Source: Microbacteriaceae bacterium
Lineage (GTDB): Bacteria; Actinomycetota; Actinomycetes; Actinomycetales; Microbacteriaceae
Assembly (NCBI GenBank): GCA_030840185.1
Contig: JAUZFY010000106.1
Span: 1-5,918, forward strand
Direction of reading: 5' to 3'
Length of the DNA: 5,918 nt
A program made the translations under genes and the position numbers. Below, piece after piece: positions 1 to 5,066 of this stretch; the stretch's first letter is position 1, and every line of letters starts with the position of its first letter. The notes beneath the pieces are model-generated. The model did no database searches. It was not told the origin of the DNA and worked only from the letters and a program-made list of their open reading frames with translations.

Positions 1-1069
1 GTATCTACGGGACCAGGGCTGGCGAGTGATCGTATATTGCCAGGTCGAGGGTCGTGGCCTGATGATCGAAGACGTCTGGAACGGCCTCGAGCGGGTCACG
101 ATACCCGTGGAGCGCGGGGGATGGCTCGGCACGTCCCAATTCGACTGGCGTTCAATCATCCACGCTTCCCGGTCGCGAGACGTGTGCCTCACGTTTGGTT
201 ACAACACCGCGCTGTTCAACATCGTGCAGCGGGCCAGGGGTATCCCCAACGTCATCAACATGGACGGGATCGAATGGTCCCGGGCTCGCTGGGGAAAGTT
301 CAAGCAGGGCATCCTCTGGGCCAACGAACGCATCGCCTGCTGGGTTGGAAACGACCTGATCGCCGACCACCCGGTGATCGAGGAATATCTGGCTACGCGC
401 GCAAGGCGAACAAAACTCTCCACCATCACCTACGGGGCAAACGCCCTGGTGTCGGCATCCACAGAACCCGTCACTTCGCGGGGCTTGCGGCCGGGGTCTT
501 ACCTCACCCTGATCTGTCGCCCGATTCCGGAGAATTCGATTCTGGAACTGGTGCAGGGATTCTCGAGCCAGCGGCGGGGACACACTCTGGTGGTCCTCGG
601 TGACTATCGCCCCGACACCGATCCCTACCATCGGGCGGTCGTCGAGGCAGCGAGCGACGAAGTCGTGTTTCTCGGTGCCATCTACGAGCCCCAAGAGGTG
701 GCTGCGCTGCGATTCCACTCCTCCGGCTACCTCCACGGCCACACTGTCGGCGGAACGAATCCATCGCTGGTCGAGGCGCTCGCCGCCGGCAACCCGGTGG
801 TCGCACACGACAACGCCTACAACCGCTGGGTCGCCGGGTCGGCGGCCCTCTACTTCACCAACGCCGAAGATGCGGCGCTGCAGATCGGCAGGATCCTCGG
901 CGAGTCGGACCTTCGGGAGCGTCTCGGCAGGGCCAGCCGCATCCGACACGCCGAGGAGTTCACCTGGGAGCGCGTTGCAGGTCAATACCAGGACCTCCTC
1001 AACCGGCACGTCCACCCTCACTCACGCTCCATCTCAGAGAAACCCGAACTCTCGAAGGAAGAACATTGA
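1..1069 (+). CDS. Glycosyltransferase, DUF1972/GT4-like, 5'-truncated by window edge
   Basis: Probable cytoplasmic or membrane-associated glycosyltransferase that adds a sugar from a nucleotide donor to a growing polysaccharide or lipid-linked glycan. The frame is open from base 2 and the first visible residues (YLRDQGWRVIVYCQ) match the end of the first beta-alpha-beta unit of this family, so the real start lies outside the window, probably 25-40 codons upstream; the GTG at 26 is internal. Counting from base 2, the DUF1972 hallmark NMDGIEW is at about 86-92, followed by RARWGKF, and the C-terminal nucleotide-sugar lobe carries GHTVGGTNPSLVEA at about 246-259, in which the last Glu matches the second Glu of the GT4 EX7E motif. 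Some family members, such as pneumococcal WchF/Cps2T, are rhamnosyltransferases; donor and acceptor here are unknown. The last 20 residues are polar and probably disordered. The stop overlaps the next gene by 4 bases. Confidence 0.9.
   Translation, partial: YLRDQGWRVIVYCQVEGRGLMIEDVWNGLERVTIPVERGGWLGTSQFDWRSIIHASRSRDVCLTFGYNTALFNIVQRARGIPNVINMDGIEWSRARWGKFKQGILWANERIACWVGNDLIADHPVIEEYLATRARRTKLSTITYGANALVSASTEPVTSRGLRPGSYLTLICRPIPENSILELVQGFSSQRRGHTLVVLGDYRPDTDPYHRAVVEAASDEVVFLGAIYEPQEVAALRFHSSGYLHGHTVGGTNPSLVEALAAGNPVVAHDNAYNRWVAGSAALYFTNAEDAALQIGRILGESDLRERLGRASRIRHAEEFTWERVAGQYQDLLNRHVHPHSRSISEKPELSKEEH
1054..1063 (+). promoter_or_regulatory. Ribosome binding site deciding a TTG start
   Basis: The purine run GAAGGAAGAA lies just upstream of TTG at 1066, with AGGA at 1056-1059 six bases from the start codon. 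It supports the rare TTG start, which places the initiator directly before IKLGVVGLGKMG, the expected first strand of a Rossmann fold. No ATG or GTG lies nearby that would keep this strand intact. Confidence 0.7.
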
Positions 1070-2160
1070 TAAAGCTAGGAGTCGTAGGCCTCGGCAAGAT
1101 GGGGCTGTCCCACCTCGCCATGATCAAGGCGCATCCGGATGTTCAGGTTGAGGCGGTGGTGGACTCAAGCGGCTACATCCTGGACGTTCTCGGCAAGTAC
1201 ACGGGCCTTGCCACCTTCACCGACTACGAGACGATGCTGGGGTCGGTTCCTCTGGATGCGGTGCTGATCGCGACTCCCACGCGTTTCCACGGTCCGATGG
1301 TGCGCGCGGCCCTGGAGCGGGGGTTGCACGTCTTCTGCGAGAAGCCGCTGTGCCTGACCTCCCAGGAGTCACAGCAGTTGGCGGCCCTCGCGGCAGAGAA
1401 GGGCCTGGTCACCCAGGTCGGCTATCACAACCGCTTCGTCGGCGCCTTTCGTGAGGTAAAGGAACTGCTCGACGCTGGGGCAATCGGTCGGGTCACTCAC
1501 ATCCTTGCCGAGGCGTACGGTCCGGTGGTTCTGAAGTCCAAAGGCACCACCTGGCGGAGCCAACGGACGGAGGGTGGCGGCTGTCTATACGACTACGCCG
1601 CGCATCCCGTCGATCTCCTGAGCTGGTACGTGGGTGCCCCCATCGGCGTGGGTGGCACGATCCTCGGTAGCGTCTTTTCCGAGAACACCGAGGACGAGGT
1701 GTTCAGCACGTTGTATTACGACAACAACGTCAGCGCTCAGCTCTCCGTCAACTGGTCGGACGAGTCGTATCGCAAGATGACCACGCAGATCACCATCACC
1801 GGCACGGCGGGAAGAATTCACGCCGACCGACAAGAGATTCAGGTGCATCTGGGCGGGGCCGCACCAACGATCCAGGGATACGAGAAGGGCTGGAACGTTC
1901 GCTACACGACCGAGTTGACCGAGAATGTCTGGTTCTACCTCCGAGGTGAGGAATACAGTGCACAGCTCGATCACTTCGTGAAGAGCATCGAGAACGCGGA
2001 TCTCGACGGCATCAACAGCTTCGCGAGCGCCGCGGTCACAGACCGCGTGCTCGAATTGCTGACCATCGACGCGGAGGCCGGGCCGGCCACTCGAGACGCG
2101 GAGGCGGTCGTTGCGGCCGCCGCACCCGCGCCCCGCCGCGGACTCCTGAGGAGGCGCTGA
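1066..2160 (+). CDS. Gfo/Idh/MocA family NAD(P)-dependent oxidoreductase
   Basis: Oxidises or reduces a hydroxyl or keto group of a sugar, inositol or sugar nucleotide using NAD(P); in a glycan cluster a sugar-nucleotide precursor is the likeliest substrate, but that is inference. At 364 residues it is near the usual family length. The N-terminal Rossmann fold begins at residue 3 with GLGKMG at 8-13. The family EKP motif is at 92-94, with Lys93 as the expected catalytic lysine. The C-terminal alpha/beta domain carries GGGCLYDYAAHPVD from 170, giving Asp176 and His180 at the usual active-site positions. The final 20 or so residues are Ala/Pro/Arg-rich and end in RRGLLRRR, beyond the expected fold. 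It starts with TTG inside the stop of the preceding glycosyltransferase gene and its own stop shares one base with the next start, so the three are probably co-translated. Substrate cannot be assigned. Confidence 0.93.
   Translation: MIKLGVVGLGKMGLSHLAMIKAHPDVQVEAVVDSSGYILDVLGKYTGLATFTDYETMLGSVPLDAVLIATPTRFHGPMVRAALERGLHVFCEKPLCLTSQESQQLAALAAEKGLVTQVGYHNRFVGAFREVKELLDAGAIGRVTHILAEAYGPVVLKSKGTTWRSQRTEGGGCLYDYAAHPVDLLSWYVGAPIGVGGTILGSVFSENTEDEVFSTLYYDNNVSAQLSVNWSDESYRKMTTQITITGTAGRIHADRQEIQVHLGGAAPTIQGYEKGWNVRYTTELTENVWFYLRGEEYSAQLDHFVKSIENADLDGINSFASAAVTDRVLELLTIDAEAGPATRDAEAVVAAAAPAPRRGLLRRR
2148..2154 (+). promoter_or_regulatory. Strong ribosome binding site at an overlapping gene junction
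   Basis: GAGGAGG lies inside the last codons of the oxidoreductase gene, 5 bases before the ATG at 2160. It is a near-perfect anti-Shine-Dalgarno match and favours 2160 over the in-frame ATG at 2208, which has its own weaker GGGAG at 2195-2199. Confidence 0.75.
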
Positions 2161-3089
2161 TGAGCGAGAACGCAACACTAACTGAGACGAGCGCGGGAGC
2201 CACCCACATGGACCGACTGCTCTTCGGCGACAATCAATTCTTCGGAGTCAACCACATGTCCGAAGAAAAGGCCCGGGCTCAGGCGATGCGCTTCCAGAAT
2301 CTGGATGCGGTGATGGCAGTACTCGACACGGCCTATGACGAGGGCATCACGACCTTCATGTGCACAACCCACGAGCGCATTGCAGAGGTGGCCGGGCGGG
2401 TCAGGAGCAACCCGGCGCGCTACCCCGACTTCCGCTTCTACCCCTGCATGCCCTACGCGCACAAGTACGCCGATGCGGTCACCGAGTATGGGATGCTCGG
2501 CGCTATTCGGCGCTTCCTTCCGGACGAGGGAATGATGAACGCGATGCTGCGCGGCGGTTCGTCGATTGCCAAGAAAGACGCCGAGGGTCTGATCACCCTT
2601 CTGGTGGATGCCGAAATGGCGGCCTTCCGCGGACTCTCCACACCGGTCATCTGGTTGCAGAACGTCGTTGTCGACCTGCTGCTCGGGCTCGGCTTCACGG
2701 ATGCATTCGTGATCTTCGCGCAACACATCAAGAAGCGGTACAACGCCGAACCCGGGTTCATCACCATGAACCTGCCCCTGCTCCTGGACGCCCTCGAGAA
2801 GGCCGGCATCGAGAACCCTCTGGTGTGCTCGAATATCAACAAGATCGGGTTCCGGATGTCCGGCGGCATCGACGGTTACGCCGAGGCGCTTGCTGGTCGC
2901 ACGTTTCGGGCCGTGGCGATGTCGGTCTTCGCGTCAGGCGCCATTCCCGCGCGGGAGGCGATCGAGTGGATCAGCGAGCAGCCCAACATCCAATCCATTG
3001 TCTTCGGGGCGTCGAGCCAAGCGAACATCCGAAGCACCAAGCAATTGGTTGACGAGTTCAGCGGCTCACGACCGAAGCGAGAGAGGTAA
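2160..3089 (+). CDS. Uncharacterised aldo-keto reductase-like TIM-barrel protein
   Basis: Function unknown. The 309-residue protein reads as a soluble, cytoplasmic alpha/beta barrel with no signal peptide. The layout recalls aldo-keto reductases: a first strand LLFGDNQFFG at 20-29, a helix then strand at about 49-68 (AVLDTAYDEGITTFMCTT), and an ending AIEWISEQPNIQSIVFGASS from 267 that resembles the C-terminal cofactor-loop region of that family. The usual catalytic Asp and Tyr of the DTAxxYG segment are not there: GITTFMCTTHERIAEV stands in their place. Other striking stretches are FRFYPCMPYAHKYADAV (91-107) and LVCSNINKIGFRMSGG (221-236). It may therefore be an aldo-keto reductase relative with altered chemistry, or a different barrel. 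Its one-base overlap with the oxidoreductase gene suggests the two act together on one sugar intermediate. The first 16 residues look unstructured and Met17 (2208) is an alternative start. Confidence 0.85.
   Translation: MSENATLTETSAGATHMDRLLFGDNQFFGVNHMSEEKARAQAMRFQNLDAVMAVLDTAYDEGITTFMCTTHERIAEVAGRVRSNPARYPDFRFYPCMPYAHKYADAVTEYGMLGAIRRFLPDEGMMNAMLRGGSSIAKKDAEGLITLLVDAEMAAFRGLSTPVIWLQNVVVDLLLGLGFTDAFVIFAQHIKKRYNAEPGFITMNLPLLLDALEKAGIENPLVCSNINKIGFRMSGGIDGYAEALAGRTFRAVAMSVFASGAIPAREAIEWISEQPNIQSIVFGASSQANIRSTKQLVDEFSGSRPKRER
3081..3086 (+). promoter_or_regulatory. Ribosome binding site
   Basis: GAGAGG overlaps the end of the barrel-protein gene and lies 8 bases upstream of the ATG at 3095. 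It supports that start, which opens directly with the strand MRILFDGFWW. Confidence 0.6.
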
Positions 3090-3094
3090 CCCAC

Positions 3095-4195
3095 ATGCGA
3101 ATCCTGTTTGACGGATTCTGGTGGGTGACCGGGCCGGTGTCGAACAAACAGGTGATGCGCGAGTTCGTTCTCGCGTGGGAACGCGAATTCCCGGACGATG
3201 ACCTAATCCTCGCCGTGCCGCGCTCCGACCTGACGGCCGTTCGAGGTCAGGTGCCCGGCCGGATCAGGTTGGTCGCCACCAGGCTACGACCGCAAGGCGT
3301 CAGCGCCATCGTCGAGTTGCCGTTCGTCGCACGGCGACTGGGGGTGGACGTGACCATCGTGCACAACTTCACGCCGCTGTTCGGAGCGTCGGCGGTCTTT
3401 GTGCACGATCTGATGTTCGTCACGAGCCCGCAGTGGTTCACGGCGAAGGAGCGCCTCTACTTCTCTCTGATGACTCTGACAGTCGGGCGCGCCCGCTGGG
3501 TGCTGACCTCCTCCCAGTCGGAGGCGAACCGGATCTCGCGGCTGGCGCGCACCCGAGCCGAGGTCACCCCGATCGGCCTCGGACTGTCTCGGGGATTGAG
3601 CACAGCGGTACCGGTCCGGCCGGCGGGGCTGGAAGACACCGAAAGCTTTGTGCTGACTGTCGGGCGACTCAACGCTCGAAAGAATCTCGCCACCTGCATC
3701 GACGCCGCGCTCGCGTCCGGGGTGGTGACGCCGCGCAATCCGCTGATCATTGTCGGTGAACCGGGAGGAAAGAAAGCGCCTCTCCCGCGAGCGGAGGCGG
3801 ATGCGGTGTCGTCACGGGCCGTTCGATTCCTCGGTTTCATCACGGACGACGAGCTCGCGTACCTGTACGCCCACGCGACGGTGTTCCTTTTTCTCTCGCT
3901 CGACGAGGGCTTCGGGATGCCCAACCTCGAGGCTCTGCGGTTCGGAGCGCCCATCGTGGCGAGCGATATTCCCGTTTTCCGGGAGATTCTGGGCTCGCGC
4001 GCGCGGTTCGTGCCTCCGCTCGACGTGGAAGCGACCGCGGCGGCCATCCGCGACGCTGCCGGCGCCGATCGATTCGACACCATCGACATCGAGACACTCG
4101 GCTATTCCTGGGAACTCAGTGCCCGCCGGATGCGAACTGCGGTGTCGGGCACGGCGTGGATCAAAAAAGATGAGTCTATTGAATTTACCGAGTGA
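3095..4195 (+). CDS. Glycosyltransferase family 4 protein
   Basis: Retaining GT-B glycosyltransferase, expected to transfer a sugar from a nucleotide donor during assembly of a surface or extracellular polysaccharide at the inner face of the membrane. The 366 residues split into an N-terminal acceptor lobe (about 1-180, with HDLMF at 104-108) and a C-terminal donor lobe. The donor lobe starts at about 184 with FVLTVGRLNARKN, in which Arg191 and Lys196 are the usual diphosphate-contacting residues, and contains EGFGMPNLE at 271-279, the EX7E motif of GT4 with Glu271 and Glu279. There is no signal peptide or clear membrane segment. The start follows the preceding stop by 5 bases, so it belongs to the same operon. 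The last 12 or so codons (ending IKKDESIEFTE) are much more AT-rich than the rest and sit outside the expected fold. Donor sugar and linkage are not predictable from these motifs. Confidence 0.93.
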   Translation: MRILFDGFWWVTGPVSNKQVMREFVLAWEREFPDDDLILAVPRSDLTAVRGQVPGRIRLVATRLRPQGVSAIVELPFVARRLGVDVTIVHNFTPLFGASAVFVHDLMFVTSPQWFTAKERLYFSLMTLTVGRARWVLTSSQSEANRISRLARTRAEVTPIGLGLSRGLSTAVPVRPAGLEDTESFVLTVGRLNARKNLATCIDAALASGVVTPRNPLIIVGEPGGKKAPLPRAEADAVSSRAVRFLGFITDDELAYLYAHATVFLFLSLDEGFGMPNLEALRFGAPIVASDIPVFREILGSRARFVPPLDVEATAAAIRDAAGADRFDTIDIETLGYSWELSARRMRTAVSGTAWIKKDESIEFTE

Positions 4196-4202
4196 GCGGT
4201 AA
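4185..4202 (+). repeat. Inverted repeat across the GT4 stop codon; possible weak terminator or operator
   Basis: TTACCG (4185-4190) and CGGTAA (4197-4202) are perfect 6-bp inverted arms around a 6-base loop that contains the TGA stop. The following GTTTGCTTTCCC is only moderately T-rich, so an intrinsic terminator would be weak. The half-site TACCG/CGGTA also occurs in the palindrome at 4961-4972. Confidence 0.4.
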
Positions 4203-4232
4203 GGTTTGCTTTCCCGATAACCACTAACATTC

Positions 4233-4237
4233 AGGAG
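4233..4237 (+). promoter_or_regulatory. Ribosome binding site
   Basis: AGGAG lies 6 bases before the ATG at 4244 and supports that start. The 48-base gap that holds it is AT-rich compared with its surroundings, but no convincing -35/-10 pair with 16-18 bp spacing was found, so read-through from the upstream operon remains possible. Confidence 0.65.
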
Positions 4238-4243
4238 CGCCGG

Positions 4244-4948
4244 ATGGCGGCCGAGATACCCGACTCAGCCTCGCGACAACCCTCACCAAAGCCTGTGGGC
4301 AAGCCGCCGGACGCGCGTTGGAGCACCCGGCGCAAGATCTTGGTTTCCGCGGCCGCAGCAGTGCTCCTGGCCGGAGGGATCACCGCAACGGTCCTCACCA
4401 GCCTCGGCGCACCCGGCAGCGATCAACGGGCCGGTCCGTCCCAGTCGGGCGCCCCGACCGGTCCCAAAAGCAGCGACACCCCGACCAGCCCCGATCCGGC
4501 GGCAACCCCGGCCAGCCCCGATCCGGCAGCCAGCTCGGGTCCCGCAGTGCCGGCTGCCCCGGTAGCACTGGACAAGCCAGCTCAAATCGAGCCGGGACTG
4601 TCCGCAGCAATCACCAAATTCGAGGCCGTCGAGGGTAAGGCGCTCACACCCGGCGAGGTGTCCGCCCCATCGGTCAGGACGACGGTCACGATCCGGAACG
4701 CCAGCAGCGAGTCGGTACCGCTGACGACGGCGGTGGTCACGGCCTACTTCGGACCCGACCAGACGCCGGCGCTGGAACTCAGTTCGCCGGGCGGCGCTCC
4801 CTTCCCGACAAAGGTAGCGGCGGGCCAGAGCGCCACCGCCGTGTACCTCTTCAGCATTCCGGTCGACCAGCGCAATCAAGTGCGAATAGTCGTCGACTAT
4901 TCGGTGAAGGTCTCCCCCGTCGTGTTCGAGGGCGCGGTTCCCCGCTAG
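4244..4948 (+). CDS. Membrane-anchored protein with extracellular DUF4352-like domain
   Basis: No enzymatic function is recognised. The 234-residue product has a polar, Pro-rich N-terminus with a basic patch (STRRK, 27-31), then one hydrophobic segment at about 32-54 (ILVSAAAAVLLAGGITATVLTSL). This predicts a single-pass protein with its N-terminus inside, or an uncleaved signal anchor. Residues 55-110 form a Gly/Ser/Pro/Ala linker with a 9-residue tandem repeat (TPTSPDPAA, TPASPDPAA), probably crossing the cell wall. Residues 115-231 are beta-rich, and the stretch TTVTIRNASSESVPL followed by GQSATAVYLFSIP and VRIVVDYS has the pattern of DUF4352/telokin-like Ig folds found on actinobacterial surface proteins. 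There is no LPxTG motif and no lipobox Cys. It lies 48 bases after the glycosyltransferase operon and ahead of a secreted propeller gene, consistent with a cell-envelope role linked to the glycan. It could simply be a small surface sensor or binding domain. Confidence 0.85.
   Translation: MAAEIPDSASRQPSPKPVGKPPDARWSTRRKILVSAAAAVLLAGGITATVLTSLGAPGSDQRAGPSQSGAPTGPKSSDTPTSPDPAATPASPDPAASSGPAVPAAPVALDKPAQIEPGLSAAITKFEAVEGKALTPGEVSAPSVRTTVTIRNASSESVPLTTAVVTAYFGPDQTPALELSSPGGAPFPTKVAAGQSATAVYLFSIPVDQRNQVRIVVDYSVKVSPVVFEGAVPR
4479..4532 (+). repeat. Two 27-bp tandem repeats coding a Pro-rich linker
   Basis: Copies at 4479-4505 and 4506-4532 match at 24 of 27 bases and each codes nine residues in frame (PTSPDPAAT, PASPDPAAS). 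The unit is a multiple of three, so changes in copy number would lengthen or shorten the linker without a frameshift. Confidence 0.85.
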
Positions 4949-4960
4949 TCCCCAAAACTG

Positions 4961-4972
4961 CCTACCGGTAGG
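4961..4972. promoter_or_regulatory. Perfect 12-bp palindrome, candidate operator
   Basis: CCTACCGGTAGG equals its own reverse complement and lies just 2 bases before a candidate -35 hexamer. A short, uninterrupted GC-centred palindrome at a promoter edge is typical of a dimeric repressor site, for example of the TetR family in actinobacteria. As an RNA hairpin it would have only a 4-bp stem and is followed by only three T's, so a terminator is less likely. Confidence 0.5.
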
Positions 4973-4974
4973 GG

Positions 4975-5003
4975 TTTACTCGCCTGCCTGCCGTAACTAC
5001 GAT
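4975..5003 (+). promoter_or_regulatory. Candidate promoter of the secreted propeller gene
   Basis: TTTACT (4975-4980) and TACGAT (4998-5003) are separated by 17 bases and match the TTGACA and TATAAT consensus at four of six positions each. Transcription would start near 5010, giving a leader of about 57 bases. The 118-base gap before the next gene and the adjoining palindrome fit a separate regulated unit. The hexamers are weak matches, so this stays a candidate. Confidence 0.4.
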
Positions 5004-5045
5004 TTCTCGCAATCGAGCGGTCTACCCGAGCCCGCTTTACCCGAG
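5000..5045 (+). repeat. Short repeats in the leader of the propeller gene
   Basis: TACCCGAG occurs twice, at 5023-5030 and 5038-5045, 15 bases apart. Just upstream, CGATT (5000-5004) and AATCG (5011-5015) form a small inverted repeat with a 6-base loop; an overlapping pairing CTCG/CGAG (5006-5009, 5014-5017) is an alternative fold. These could be protein-binding half-sites or leader structure, or chance in a short stretch. Confidence 0.3.
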
Positions 5046-5054
5046 ATTTCGATT

Positions 5055-5059
5055 TGAGG
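5055..5059 (+). promoter_or_regulatory. Ribosome binding site
   Basis: TGAGG lies 7 bases before the ATG at 5067. It fixes the start at the beginning of a clear signal peptide. Confidence 0.6.
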
Positions 5060-5066
5060 CCACGCG

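Noticed and set aside
26..28. GTG as start of the first glycosyltransferase
   Set aside because: The frame is open upstream to base 2 and the residues before it (YLRDQGWR) continue the family's conserved N-terminal helix and strand, with no ribosome site before the GTG.
152..1021. Long open frame on the minus strand opposite the first glycosyltransferase
   Set aside because: It lies wholly opposite a gene with clear family motifs, its product shows no recognisable domain, and long antisense frames are common in GC-rich coding DNA.
3457..4089. Long open frame on the minus strand opposite the GT4 gene
   Set aside because: Its product is Arg/Ser-rich low complexity and it mirrors a gene with intact GRLNARKN and EX7E motifs, so it is a shadow.
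4206..4230. Promoter TTGCTT / TAACAT before the membrane-protein gene
   Set aside because: The spacing between the hexamers is only 13 bases, too short for a usual sigma-70-type promoter.
4950..4977. Intrinsic terminator after the membrane-protein gene
   Set aside because: The stem is only CCTA/TAGG closing a CCGG loop, flanking bases pair poorly, and just three T's follow; an operator fits better.
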